Below, piece by piece: positions 34,739-48,419 of a stretch of 64,000 bases of DNA (position 1 is its first letter; the number at the start of each line of letters is the position of its first letter). The notes beneath the pieces were generated by a model. The model was not told where the DNA came from. It ran no database searches and saw only the letters and a list, made by a program, of their open reading frames with translations. The stretch is from Hemibagrus wyckioides (Eukaryota > Chordata > Actinopteri > Siluriformes > Bagridae), in NCBI RefSeq assembly GCF_019097595.1, contig NC_080717.1:8896501-8960500 (forward strand), read 5' to 3'. The translations under genes were made by a program, and so were the position numbers.

Positions 34739-34848
34739 ATACCACCCTGAGAACGCCCGATCTCGGAAGCTAAGCAGAGTCGGGCCTGGTTAGTACTTGC
34801 ATGGGAGACCGCCTGGGAATACCAGGTGCTGTAAGCTTTTTCACCGTC
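34739..34848 (+). rRNA. 5S rRNA copy 11 (10-nt deletion)
   Basis: 110 nt, with an altered start GCTCGCGGCC, AGCAGAGTC and CTTGCATGGG. Confidence 0.8.
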
Positions 34849-35572
34849 AAAAGTCTCTACTGCAACTTTTCAAACTCAAAAACACCTTCAACTTGCATTC
34901 ATTTATTACTACACAGAGATCACACACAGAGACACATCTGACAAATTCAACAAGCAATCAATCACCTCGACACAAATTCATGCTCAAATCACAGAATTAT
35001 CCCTACCTTATTTATTTTCCACTTCATTCATTCATTCATTCATTCATTCAAACAATCACTCGTATATTCCTTTAAACTACAATTATTATTCTATTTTCTT
35101 ATAAAGAAACTTTTTTTTACATAAAGTTATTTATTTCGGAGGCTGTATGTTTCTAGAATGGACGGACTTCACGTAGCAGATATCATAGTCACTTTTTTTT
35201 ACATAAAGTTATTTATTTCGGAGGGTGCATGTTTCTAGAATGGACGGACTTCACGTAGCAGATATCATAGTCACATTTCTTGATGATACCAATCTCGTGA
35301 TTATTCTTTTATTCGTGTATTTCGTTATTATTTTTAATTATTTTTCTTACTACTGCTACTACTACTACTATGATTCCTGTCCGTAACAGTCGTAGTAGTA
35401 GCATTTGCACTTATCACATGAGCGTCTTAGATGCTCCAACAAACAATTGGATGTTGCAGGTTTGTTCAGATTGTGTACAGTGTCCTTTATTTCTAGATAT
35501 GTTCTGAAGTTTCCAATTCAAGCACTTGTGTAAAATCCCCTTTGATAGACTCGTCTAGCAAATGCTGTTAAC

Positions 35573-35635
<63 letters not shown>

Positions 35636-36214
35636 AGCGCACGCACTCACGCGCTCTCTCACTCGCTCGCGTTGGATGCCGGCCCCACTCTCCAGTTCAG
35701 CTGGTGGCGGTAATGCGTCCAAGTCCTGAACAAAGAAGAAGAGAGCAGACATGTGGCTCTTGTAGTTGTTGCGGAATTTAAATTGTTGCTAACGAAGTAA
35801 TAATTGAAGCAAGAAAAGTATTTGTGGATGAAGTGGTAATAGCCTGTTCAAAGACACCTTACTTTCTCTCGCAGCAATCTGCTGTCTTATGTCAAGTGTT
35901 TTATTGATGTGGCATGAAAATAAAGCAAGAAGGTAAGATGCAGCGTGCAACGTGCCTGTTTAAATATTTTGTCAAATTAAGCAGAGTAAGATGTCATTAA
36001 GTGTTAGTAATCCCAAGAGGTGGAGAGGCGCGTGTGGGTTGCAGGTGGTGAGACAGAAAGTTTGATATGGATGAAGCGGTTGTTCTCTCCACCCAACAGC
36101 AAACTGAGACGCGAATGAGTGACTTTAAAATAAATTAAATGAAAAAAGAAAAGAAAAGAAACGGAGTCATCTACATCGTACACTATAAAGAGCCCTTATT
36201 GAAAATGCTCTTTC

Positions 36215-36324
36215 GCTTACGGCCATACCACCCTGAGAACGCCCGATCTCGGAAGCTAAGCAGGGTCGGGCCTGGTTAGTACTTGGATGGGAGACCGCCT
36301 GGGAATACCAGGTGCTGTAAGCTT
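36215..36324 (+). rRNA. 5S rRNA copy 12 (10-nt deletion)
   Basis: 110 nt, otherwise canonical. Confidence 0.8.
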
Positions 36325-37601
36325 TTTCACCGTCAAAAGTCTCTACTGCAACTTTTCAAACTCAAAAACACCTTCAACTTGCATTCATTTATTACTACAC
36401 AGAGATCACAAACAGAGACACATGTGACAAAATCAACAAGCAATCAATCACCTCGACACAAATTCATGCTCAAATCACAGAATTATCCCTACCTTATTTA
36501 TTTTCCACTTCATTCATTCATTCATTCATTCATTCATTCATTCATTCATTCATTCAAACAATCACTCGCATATTCCTTTAAAATAATTTTTTTTTTCTAT
36601 TTTCTTATAAAGAAACTTTTTTTACATAAAGTTATTTATTTCTGAGGGTGTATGTTTCTAGAATGGACGGACTTCACGTAGCAGATATCATAGTCACATT
36701 TCTTGATGATACCAATCTCGTGATTATTCTTTTATTCGTGTATTTCGTTATTATTTTTAATTATTTTTCTTACTACTGCTACTACTACTACTACTATGAT
36801 TCCTGTCCGTAACAGTCGTAGTAGTAGCATTTGCACTTATAACATGAGCGTCTTAGATGCTCCAACAAACAATTGGATGTTGCAGGTTTGTTCAGATTGT
36901 GTACAGTGTTCTTTATTTCTAGATATGTTCTGAAGTTTCCAATTCAAGCACTTGTGTAAAATCCCCGTTGAAAGACTCGTCTAGCAAATGCTTTAAACGC
37001 AGAGAGAGAGAGAGAGAGAGAGCGCGCACGCACTCACGCGCTCTCTCACTCGCTCGCGTTGGAACCCGGCCCCTCTCTCCAGTTCAGCTGGTGGCGGTAA
37101 TGCGTCCAACTCCTGAACAAAGAAGAAGAGAGCAGACATGTGGCTCTTGTAGTTGTTGCGGCATTTAAATTGTTTCTAACGAAGTAATAATTGAAGCAAG
37201 AAAAGTATTTGTGGATGAAGTGGTAATAGCCTGTTCAAAGACACCTTACTTTCTCTCGCAGCAATCTGCTGTCTTATGTCAAGTGTTTTATTGATGTGGC
37301 ATGAAAATAAAGCAAGAATCTAAGATGCAGCGTGCAACGTGCCTGTTTAAATATTTTGTCAAATTAAGCAGAGTAAGATGTCATTAAGTGTTAGTAATCG
37401 CAAGAGGTGGAGAGGCGCGTGTGGGTTGCAGGTGGTGAGACAGATAGTTTGATATGGATGAAGCGGTTGTTCTCTCCACCCAACAGCAAACTGAGACGCG
37501 AATGAGTGACTTTAAAATAAATCAAATAAAAAAAGAAAAGAAAAGAAACGGAGTCATCTACATCGTACACTATAAAGAGCCCTTATTGAAAACGCTCTCT
37601 C

Positions 37602-37711
37602 GCTTACGGCCATACCACCCTGAGAACGCACGATCTCGGAAGCTAAGCAGGGTCGGGCCTGGTTAGTACTTGGATGGGAGACCGCCTGGGAATACCAGGT
37701 GCTGTAAGCTT
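37602..37711 (+). rRNA. 5S rRNA copy 13 (10-nt deletion)
   Basis: 110 nt, with GAACGCACGATC. Confidence 0.8.
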
Positions 37712-38482
37712 TTTCACCGTCAAAAGTCTCTACTGCAACTTGTCAAACTCACAAACACCTTCAACTTGCATTCATTTATTACTACACAGAGATCACACAC
37801 AGAGACACATGTGACAAAATCAACAAGCAATCAATCACCTCGACACAAATTCATGCTCAAATCACAGAATTATCCCTACCTTATTTATTTTCCACTTCAT
37901 TCATTCATTCATTCATTCATTCATTCATTCATTCATTCATTCATTCATTCATTCATTCAAACAATCACTCGCATATTCCTTTAAAATACAATTCTTATTC
38001 TATTTTCTTATAAAGAAACTTTTTTTTACATAAAGTTATTTATTTCGGAGAGTGTATGTTTCTAGAATGGACGGACTTCACGTAGCAGATATCATAGTGA
38101 CTTTTTTTTTACATAAAGTTATTTATTTCGGAGGGTGTATGTTTCTAGAATGGACGGACTTCACGTAGCAGATATCATAGTCACATTTCTTGATGATACC
38201 AATCTCGTGATTATTCTTTTATTCGTGTATTTCGTCATTATTTTTAATTATTTTTCTTACTACTGCTACTACTACTACTATGATTCCTGTCCGTAACAGT
38301 CGTAGTAGTAGCATTTGCACTTATAACATGAGCGTCTTAGATGCTCCAACAAACAACTGGATGTTGCAGGTTTGTTCAGATTGTGTACAGTGTTCTTTAT
38401 TTCTAGATATGTTCTGAAGTTTCCAATTCAAGCACTTGTGTAAAATCCCCGTTGAAAGACTCGTCTAGCAAATGCTTTAAAC

Positions 38483-38530
<48 letters not shown>

Positions 38531-39116
38531 CGCACTCACGCGCTCTCTCACTCGCTCGCGTTGGAACCCGGCCCCTCTCTCCAGTTCAGCTGGTGGCGGT
38601 AATGCGTCCAACTCCTGAACAAAGAAGAAGAGAGCAGACATGTGGCTCTTGTAGTTGTTGCGGCATTTAAATTGTTGCTCTGAATTGTTTTTAACGAAGT
38701 AATAATTGAAGCAAGAAAAGTATTTGTGGATGAAGTGGTAATAGCCTGTTCAAAGACACCTTACTTTCTCTCGCAGCAATCTACTGTCTTAGGTCAAGTG
38801 TTTTATTGATGTGGCATGAAAATAAAGCAAGAAGCTAAGATGCAGCGTGCAACGTGCCTGTTTAAATATTTTGTCAAATTAAGCAGAGTAAGATGTCATT
38901 AAGTGTTAGTAATCCCAAGAGGTGGAGAGGCGCGTGTGGGTTGCAGGTGGTGAGACAGAAAGTTTGATATGGATGAAGCGGTTGTTCTCTCCACCCAACA
39001 GCAAACTGAGACGCGAATGAGTGACTTTAAAATAAATCAAATAAAAAAAGAAAAGAAAAGAAACGGAGTCATCTACATCGTACACTATAAAGAGCCCTTA
39101 TTGAAAGTGGTCTTTT

Positions 39117-39236
39117 GCTTACGGCCATACCACCCTGATAACGCCCGCTCTCGTCCGATCTCGAAAGCTAAGCAGGGTCGGGCCTGGTTAGTACTTTGAT
39201 GGGAGACCGCCTGGGAGTACTAGGTGCTGTAAGCTT
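39117..39236 (+). rRNA. 5S rRNA copy 14 (full length, variant)
   Basis: 120 nt, with CTGATAACGCCCGC, CTCGAAAGC, CTTTGATGG and GGGAGTACTAGG. Related to copy 6. Confidence 0.8.
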
Positions 39237-40063
39237 TTTCACCGTCAAAAGTCTCTACTGCAACTTTTCAAACTCAAAAACACCTTCAACTTGCATTCAT
39301 TTATTACTACACAGAGATCACACACAGAGACACATGTGACAAAATCAACAAGCAATCAATCACCTCGACACAAATTCATGCTCAAATCACAGAATTATCC
39401 CTACCTTATTTATTTTCCACTTCATTCATTCATTCATTCATTCATTCATTCATTCATTCAAACAATCACTCGCATATTCCTTTAAACTACAATTATTATT
39501 CTATTTTCTAATTTAGAAACTTTTTTTTACATAAAGTTATTTATTTCGGAGGCTGTATGTTTCTAGAATGGACGGACTTCACGTAGCAGATATCATAGTC
39601 ACTTTTTTTTAAAAAAAGTTATTTATTTCGGAGGGTGTATTTTTCTAGAATGGATGGACTTCACGTAGCAGATATCATAGTCACTTTTTTTACATAAAGT
39701 TATTTATTTCGGAGGGTGTATGTTTCTAGAATGGACGGACTTCACGTAGCAGATATCATAGTCACATTTCTTGATGATACCAATCTCGTGATTATTCTTT
39801 TATTCGTGTATTTCGTTATTATTTTTAATTATTTTTCTTACTACTGCTACTACTACTACTATGATTCCTGTCCGTAACAGTCGTAGTAGTAGCATTTGCA
39901 CTTATCACATGAGCGTCTTAGATGCTCCAACAAACAATTGGATGTTGCAGGTTTGTTCAGATTGTGTACAGTGTTCTTTATTTCTAGATATGTTCTGAAG
40001 TTTCCAATTCAAGCACTTGTGTAAAATCCCCTTTGATAGACTCGTCTAGCAAATGCTGTAAAC

Positions 40064-40122
<59 letters not shown>

Positions 40123-40714
40123 AGCGCACGCACTCACGCGCTCTCTCACTCGCTCGCGTTGGATGCCGGCCCCACTCTCCAGTTCAGCTGGTGGCGGTAA
40201 TGCGTCCAACTCCTGAACAAAGAAGAAGAGAGCAGACATGTGGCTCTTGTAGTTGTTGCGGCATTTAAATTGTTGCTCTGAATTGTTTTTAACGAAGTAA
40301 TAATTGAAGCAAGAAAAGTATTTGTGGATGAAGTGGTAATAGCCTGTTCAAAGACACCTTACTTTCTCTCGCAGCAATCTGCTGTCTTATGTCAAGTGTT
40401 TTATTGATGTGGCATGAAAATAAAGCAAGAAGCTAAGATGCAGCGTGCAACGTGCCTGTTTAAATATTTTGTCAAATTAAGCAGAGTAAGATGTCATTAA
40501 GTGTTAGTAATCCCAAGAGGTGGAGAGGCGCGTGTGGGTTGCAGGTGGTGAGACAGAAAGTTTGATATGGATGAAGCGGTTGTTCTCTCCACCCAACAGC
40601 AAACTGAGACGCGAATGAGTGACTTTAAAATAAATAAAATAAAAATAGAAAAGAAAAGAAACGGAGTCATCTACATCGTACACTATAAAGAGCCCTTATT
40701 AAAAACGCTCTCGC

Positions 40715-40824
40715 GCTTACGGCCATACCACCCTGAGAACGCCCGATCTCGGACGCTAAGAAAGGTCGCGCCTGGTTAGTACTTGGATGGGAGACCTACT
40801 GGGAATACCAGGTGCTGTAAGCTT
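40715..40824 (+). rRNA. 5S rRNA copy 15 (10-nt deletion, diverged)
   Basis: 110 nt, with GGACGCTAAGAAAGGTCGCGCC and GAGACCTACTGGG. It is the most diverged uninterrupted copy in the array, probably a pseudogene. Confidence 0.75.
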
Positions 40825-41500
40825 TTTCACCCTCAAAAGTCTCTACTGCAACTTGTCAAACTCACAAACACCTTCAACTTGCATTCATTTATTACTACAC
40901 AGAGATCACACACAGAGACACATGTGACAAAATCAACAAGCAATCAATCACCTCGACACAAATTCATGCTCAAATCACAGAATTATCCCTACCTTATTTA
41001 TTTTCCACTTCATTCATTCATTCATTCATTCATTCATTCATTCATTCATTCATTCATTCAAACAATCACTCGCATATTCCTTTAAAATACAATTATTTTT
41101 CTATTTTCTTATAAAGAAACTTTTTTTTACATAAAGTTATTTATTTCGGAGGGTGTATGTTTCTAGAATGGACGGACTTCACGTAGCAGATATCATAGTC
41201 ACATTTCTTGATGATACCAATCTCGTGATTATTCTTTTATTCGTGTATTTCGTTATTATTTTTAATTATTTTTCTTACTACTGCTACTACTACTACTATG
41301 ATTCCTGTCCGTAACAGTCGTAGTAGTAGCATTTGCACTTATAACATGAGCGTCTTAGATGCTCCAACAAACAATTGGATGTTGCAGGTTTGTTCAGATT
41401 GTGTACAGTGTTCTTTATTTCTAGATATGTTCTGAAGTTTCCAATTCAAGCACTTGTGTAAAATCCCCTTTGATAGACTCGTCTAGCAAATGCTGTAAAC

Positions 41501-41546
<46 letters not shown>

Positions 41547-42122
41547 CGCACTCACGCGCTCTCTCACTCGCTCGCGTTGGAAGCCGGCCCCACTCTCCAG
41601 TTCAGCTGGTGGCGGTAATGCGTCCAACTCCTGAACAAAGAAGAAGAGAGCAGACATGTGGCTCTTGTAGTTGTTGCGGCATTTAAATTGTTGCTGTGAA
41701 TGGTTTTTAACGAAGTAATAATTGAAGCAAGAAAAGTATTTGTGGATGAAGTGGTAATAGCCTGTTCAAAGACACCTTACTTTCTCTCGCAGCAATCTGC
41801 TGTATGTCAAGTGTTTTATTGATGTGGCATGAAAATAAAGCATGAAGCTAAGATGCAGCGTGCAACGTGCCTGTTTAAATATTTTGTCAAATTTAGCAGA
41901 GTAAGATGTCATTAAGTGTTAGTAATCCCAAGAGGTGGAGAGGCGCGTGTGGGTTGTAGGTGGTGATACAGAAAGTTTGATATGGATGAAGCGGTTGTTC
42001 TCTCCACCCAACAGCAAACTGAGACGCGAATGAGTGACTTTAAAATAAAAAAAAAGCGAAGAAAAGAAACGGAGTCATCTACATCGTACACTATAAAGAG
42101 CCCTTATTGAAACTGCTCTCCC

Positions 42123-42152
42123 GCTTACGGTCATACCACCCTGAGAACGCCC
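42123..42152 (+). pseudogene. 5S copy 16, 5' part, split by LINE copy 2
   Basis: 30 nt, with the same private ACGGTCATACC as copy 3, ending GAACGCCC. The 3' part is at 47339-47426. Confidence 0.9.
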
Positions 42153-42380
42153 TCTAGTGCGCAGAGGAAGTTGGTTTGGCTACAGTGGGGAGAGACATGC
42201 TCTCCCATAGTGTTTGCTTTATTTCTTTTATTTTTTGTTCTAATTCATTTTTTACTAAATTTGGTTATAGTGTATTTTTTTCTTTCTTGCTCCCCAGCAG
42301 TTTGACTACCTGGGGAGGCGGTTTTTTTTGTTATTATTTTGGTAGTTTGTTGGATCGTCTTTGCTACAATAACAAAGACA

Positions 42381-43343
42381 ATGGCTGAATACGATAGATA
42401 ATTCAAAGAATACACAATAATACTTGAAACTGAGAAAATTAAAGGACTGAAAGCAACTGATATTTTGAAGACGGTCGTTGAAATAGTTGGACATGTAAAA
42501 TTACTTGCTTTAAGACCACGACAACAGGCGGAATACGTGTTAACATTTGCCGATAATGAGTCAATGAAACTAGTAGAAGATGGAATTTTAATCAGTGGAA
42601 CGCATTGTGAAACCAGACTGCTTGAAAATAATGACATCGTCGTGTCATTTCTGTATCTGCCTGTTTATTTATCAGACAGCATTATAACAGAAAAACTCAG
42701 ACTGTGGGGTGTCACACCCCTACATCCAATTAGAAGGAGATATTACCCAGGAACAGATATAACCGACGGGACAAGATATGTAAAGGTGCGATTCCCAAAG
42801 GAAATCGTGTCCTTGCCATACAGCACTAAATTCATCACAGCAGAGGGTCCACAATATGTCAGAATCATACATGATCGGCAGGTGAAGACTTGATACTGAG
42901 ATATACTGAAGATACTGAAGATACTGAGTCGGAACATCTGCAAAGCCGGGTGACGGACACAGGGAAAGGCAATGACCGAGTGGCAGAGCAACAGGTCGGA
43001 GCAGCGAATATCTACAGAAACGAAAGATGACGACATAGAAAAGGAATCGGCAATGGACGAGGATACAGATCTGGAATTAAAAATGGTAAAAGTAAGAGGA
43101 ACACTGGATAACAATGGACGGACGACGAGTACAGAACGACGCGGAACTAATTGGGGAAGAAAACTTGGAGACGGATGTGCGGAAGACGACAGACTGGAGA
43201 GTAGAAGGAGAAAAAGAATAACGACACTCAATATACAAAAAGTTATAGAAAAACAGAGAGAAAGAAGGGAACTAATGAAAGGACTAAAAAAGAATCTAAG
43301 GACTGGCACGTTTGATGGGCTAACGGAAGAAATGTTGGAATAA
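42381..43343 (+). pseudogene. LINE copy 2 ORF1, zinc knuckles deleted
   Basis: Shares the early TAA after MAEYDR with copy 1. At about 42892 a deletion of roughly 200 bp removes both CCHC knuckles, replaced by a short GATACTGA(A)GATA-type repeat, and a smaller deletion follows near 43009. The acidic and basic C-terminal parts remain (42972-43343). Confidence 0.85.
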
Positions 43344-43409
43344 TGACTACTGCATTGTAAGTTAAAGACTACTGATGGAACGCTTTTTTTGTATACCGTA
43401 ATACAAATA

Positions 43410-46400
43410 ATGACATTTAAAATAGTATCTATCAATGTAAGAGGTTTAAATAATATACAGAAATTTCACACAATAATAACAAATGCTGGAACAGCTGAAA
43501 TAGTGTGCTTACAGGAGACATATTGGGATGAAGAAAGTGTTAAAAAATGTAGAAACATATGGGATGGAAATATACATTGCAATAACGGGAAGGAAAAACA
43601 AGGAAGAGGGGTGGCGGTGTTAATTAAAAGGAACATATGCGAAAAAGAAAGAGTAATTTTTAATGACGATGTGGGGAAAGGTATAGCAATAGACCTAACA
43701 CAAAATGATAATAAAATAATTCTGTACAACATACATGCACCTAATGAAGAAAAAGAAAAGGTCAGTTTCTTTAGGAAAATAATGACAACAATTGATGGGT
43801 GGAAGAATGTTATTTTAATCGGCGATTTCAATATAGCGCTATCTAAATTAGATATTGGAAACGCTATGGTTTTTAAAACAGATAAAGGGCGAGATGAGTT
43901 GAAGACATTAATGGAACAGTTTAAATTTGTTGATGTATGGAGGGAACGAAATAGAACGAAAAGGGAATACTCGAGAAGACAAAAAGTGCAAGGTTTAATT
44001 AAACAATGTCGGATAGACCTAGTCCTCTGTACAAAGAAGGTAGAAAACATAACAAGGAATGTATTTTATAAAGAAGCAGGATTCAGTGATCATAATTATT
44101 TATTCATGGAATTGGATTTTGATGAAGTAGAGAGAGGCCCAGGAATGTGGGTTCTCAACACAAGTATTTTAAATGACAGAGTATATTGTGAGAGAATAAA
44201 AGACTTAATTAAATGGAATTTGAAAAATAAATTGTTCTTGGAAGACAAAAGAATATGGTGGGATAACGTAAAATATGAAATTAAAAAATATTCTATAGAA
44301 CATAGTACACGTACACAAAAAAATTAAAAGACGAGAGGAAAAAGAAGTAAGGAAAGAGCTAGAGAAGGAACTAAAAGAATTAGAGGAAACTGGAAATGAG
44401 GGAACAATGGGGAAAATAATAGTACTAGAAGACAAGATAAAGCAAATAGAAGAAGAAAAAGTGTAGAGGATTAATACTGAGAAGTAAAGTAAGATATGCG
44501 GTAGAAGGGGAAAAGAGTACAACTTTTTTTTTTAACCTGGAGAAAAACAGACAAAAAGCAAATGTGATCAAAGAGGTGCTAAACAAAAAAGGTGAAGAAG
44601 AGAGAGGGAAAGAAAATGTTCTGAAAATGGTGAAAGAATACTATGAGGATATGTTTACAAGTAGAGGAATAAATCAAGAAGATGAAGAATTTTTATTGAG
44701 ACACATTAAAACAAAAGTAACAGAAGAGAACAAAGAAATGTGTGATCAAGAAATAAGTGAAGAGGAAATAGATATAGCTATAAGTCAACTGAATACAGGG
44801 AAACGTCCAGGGACAGATGGACTAACAAATGAATTTTATAAAAAATTCAAGCAACAGTTGGTACCAATATTAAAATTAATTTATGAAGAAGTATATAACA
44901 AGAAAGAATTAAGTGAAACAATGAAAACTGGCATGATCAAATTAATATATAAGAAAAAAGGAAAGACAGCTGATCTTAAAAATTATAGACCAATATCAAT
45001 GCTAAACAATGATTTTAAAATTCTAACAAAGATTTTAGCAAACAGACTGAAATATGTATTACCCCAAATTATAACCACTACACAAGCATATGCAGTACAA
45101 GGAAGGGACATAGCTGACACACTTTGCAGTATAATAGATACAATAACATATATGAAAGAAAAAGGGAGCGGGGGATACCTAATAAGCCTTGATCTAGAAA
45201 AGGCCTTTGACAGGGTTGAACATACTAATATATGCATAACATACTGAGAGAATTTGGTTTTGGAAATAATTTTAGAAGATGGATAAAAATCCTTTATTTT
45301 GATGTTTTAACATGTGTGAAATGTAATGGATTTTTAACAGAGTATTTTAAACCCACAAGATCAATTAGACAAGGATGTCCACTGTCGGCTCTATTGTACA
45401 CTTTGGTAGCCGAACCACGTGGTCTAGCAATGAAAGCTGATGAGGAGATCAAAGGTATATCAATAGAACACAGTGAAAGAACTGAATCAATATACCAGTA
45501 TGCTGATGATACCACGATTATGGTCGAAGACCTAAAAAGCATTGAAAGGGTATTATTAAATATGTACTGTAGAGGATCAGGAGCAAAAATAAATTTTGAA
45601 AAAAGCAAAGGCCTGACAATTGGAATAGCAGATTCCCTACCAGAACAAATCGATTTTAAGCAGGAAGAAGAGATAAAAATCCTAGGGATAGTAATTGGAC
45701 CAGATGCAAACAGGGCAAATGAAATAACCTGGGAGAGCACTGTAGGAGGAATAGAAAAACGACTAAAATTCTGGGAGAGTCGAAATTTAACAATAAATGG
45801 TAAAGTTCTAGTAACAAATGTGTTAATGTTATCCAAAATCTGGTATGTATCGAATGTGACACCATTGCCCTTGAAAGTTTACACAAGAATTAAACAGATT
45901 GTTTTAAATTTTTTATGGGGCAAAGGAAGAGTCAAAATAGCATATGACACGCTTATTGGAAGGAGAGAAGAGGGGGGATTAGGGCTTTTAGATCCTTTTA
46001 TCAGAATGAAAAGTTTGAGAGTGAAAACGGTAAAGAGGTTTTTAGACAAAGAAAATACAGCAATGTGGAAGGAAGTGATGAGGTTTTATCTAAGAAAGAG
46101 TGGGGATTTTAATATGGGAGAAAACATTTTATGGATGAAAGCCAAAGGCCACATGGTAAACATGTTACCCTGTTTTTATAGGGAAGTATTAAATGCTTGG
46201 GGAGAGTTCCAGAGTAACATTAAAATAGAGCCCATAGGGAGAAAACAATTGTTAGACCAACCACTATTTTTAAATCAGAATATACGGAATGAAAACAACA
46301 CGATATATTACAAGAAATGGTGGGATGGAGGATTAAGGCAAGTGAAAGACGTTCTATACGAAATAATAGAGGGGTTTTTACCGGTACAGGTGGAAGGGGA

Positions 46401-47246
46401 TGCTATGGTAGAAATCGGTGAAATTGTCAAAAAAAAAACAATAAAAAAGCAATATGAACAACTGTTGAATGCTATACCGAAAGACTGGATTAAAAGAATA
46501 AATGAACAAGAGCAGATAGAAGGGAAAATAGAATATCCAAAGGTTTTCTTAAAGAAAGAAAAGGGAGAAATGGTGTGCTTTAATGAAGGGAAACTCATTG
46601 AATTTTATGGATATTTTAGAGAAATTGCTTTTGTAAAGTCAACTGCGAATAGCTACTGGAAACAAAGATACCAAGCTTTGAATGAGAAGCATATATGGAG
46701 AAATGTAAGACTAAAATATATGGAACCTGTTTTAGAGAATTTTAATTACATGCAAAGACATAACTGCTTACTAACAGAAATGAGATTGTGTAAAATTGGA
46801 TTAGAGGATGATGCGATATGCAGTGTGTGTAACATAACAGTTGAAGGGTGGTTGCATTTATTTTTTTACTTTGAAAAATTAACAAATTTTATGAGTAAAA
46901 TTGGTAAAGGATAATGGTAAAGGATATGTTAAAAGAGAAATGGAAAGAACAAATGACACAGAAAGATTGGGAAATGTTGTTTCTATTTGGATCATGCACC
47001 AGGATCTGTACCACATATTTTTTAAACCTTATAATAGCTGTGGCTAAGTATTCAATATGGATTAGAAGAAATGTTGTAAAACACAAAAGGGTAGAAGTAA
47101 ACGTCTGGACAATTTATATGGCAAAGATGCAACAAACAATTGATGCGATGTATCAATATTTTAAAATGAATAACAAATTAGATGATTTTCAGAAAATGGT
47201 TGTGAAAGACAATCCTTTTATAAAATGTACATCAAAAGGTTATTAA
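43410..47246 (+). pseudogene. LINE copy 2 ORF2, multiple frameshifts
   Basis: The endonuclease region is intact to about 44319, where an extra A in an A-run breaks the frame. A second extra A lies at about 44460. The breaks at about 45230 and 46914 match those in copy 1. The RT motifs (LDLEKAFDRVEH, RQGCPLSALLY, YADD) are present in separate frames. In the fingers region GKSPGTDG of copy 1 is GKRPGTDG here. Confidence 0.85.
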
Positions 47247-47338
47247 ATACTTATGTAAATTGTAATCAAGCTATGTGCTGTAAATGGATAATATGAAAAG
47301 TTTTCAATTAATAAAAAAAAAAAACAAACAAAAAAAAA

Positions 47339-47426
47339 GAACGCCCGATCTCGGAAGCTAAGCAGGGTCGGGCCTGGTTAGTACTTGGATGGGAGACCGC
47401 CTGGGAATACCAGGTGCTGTAAGCTT
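47339..47426 (+). pseudogene. 5S copy 16, 3' part (10-nt deletion form)
   Basis: Resumes at GAACGCCC and reads GATCTCGGAAGC, the short form, unlike the 3' part of copy 3. Confidence 0.85.
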
Positions 47427-48096
47427 TTTCACCGTCAAAAGTCTCTACTGCAACTTTTCAAACTCAAAAACACCTTCAACTTGCATTCATTTATTACTAC
47501 ACAGAGATCACACACAGAGACACATCTGACAAAATCAACAAGCAATCAATCACCTCGACACAAATTCATGCTCAAATCACAGAATTATCCCTACCTTATT
47601 TATTTTCCACTTCATTCATTCATTCATTCATTCATTCATTCATTCATTCATTCAAACAATCACTCGCATATTCCTTTAAAATACAATTATTATTCTATTT
47701 TCTTATAAAGAAACTTTTTTTTACATAAAGTTATTTATTTCGGAGGGTGTATGTTTCTAGAATGGACGGACTTCACGTAGCAGATATCATAGTCACATTT
47801 CTTGATGATACCAATCTCGTGATTATTCTTTTATTCGTGTATTTCGTTATTATTGTTAATTATTTTTCTTACTACTGCTACTTCTACTACTATGATTCCT
47901 GTCCGTAACAGTCGTAGTAGTAGCATTTGCACTTATCACATGAGCGTCTTAGATGCTCCAACAAACAATTGGATGTTGCAGGTTTGTTCAGATTGTGTAC
48001 AGTGTTCTTTATTTCTAGATATGTTCTGAAGTTTCCAATTCAAGCACTTGTGTAAAATCCCCTTTGATAGACTCGTCTAGCAAATGCTGTAAACGC

Positions 48097-48153
<57 letters not shown>

Positions 48154-48419
48154 CAGAGAGAGCGCACGCACTCACGCGCTCTCTCACTCGCTCGCGTTGG
48201 AAGCCGGCCCCTCTCTCCAGTTCAGCTGGTGGCGGTAATGCGTCCAACTCCTGAACAAAGAAGAAGAGAGCAGACATGTGGCTCTTGTAGTTGTTGCGGC
48301 ATTTAAATTGTTGCTCTGAATTGTTTTTATCGAAGTAATAATTGAAGCAAGAAAAGTATTTGTGAATGAAGTGGTAATAGCCTGTTCAAAGACACCTTAC
48401 TTTCTCTCGCAGCAATCTG

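Larger units (their letters stand above)
42153..47338 (+). mobile_element. 5S-targeted Tx1/L1-type LINE, copy 2
   Basis: A 5,186-bp near-copy of the element at 17618-22976, at the same 5S position with the same GAACGCCC duplication (42145-42152 and 47339-47346). It shares the ORF1 stop and both ORF2 breaks with copy 1, and has further lesions of its own. Confidence 0.9.
13697..48419 (+). repeat. 5S rDNA tandem array
   Basis: Head-to-tail units of about 1.38-1.60 kb, all with 5S on the plus strand. A typical unit has, in order: 5S gene, T-run, a block ending in a (CATT)n tract, the 'CGGAGGGTGTATG...CACGTAGCAG' block of about 80 bp present one to three times, a GTAGTAG hairpin, an (AG)n tract, the GGCGGTAATGCGTCC segment, and a TATA-like CACTATAAAGAG about 30 bp before the next 5S. 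Both outer edges lie within spacer, the left fused to a Tc1 element and the right to gypsy-like sequence. Confidence 0.95.

Noticed and set aside
14045..48306. Recurrent small ORFs in every 5S spacer (starting MSALFFF, MDEAVVL, MDGRPPGN and RERERE/SLSLSL frames)
   Set aside because: They repeat because the unit repeats. They run through the 5S gene, (CATT)n and (AG)n tracts, vary in length with the microsatellites and lack any conserved domain.
13697..48419. CRISPR-like regular repeats
   Set aside because: The units are about 1.4 kb with 5S genes and microsatellites, not short direct repeats with unique spacers, and the DNA is eukaryotic.
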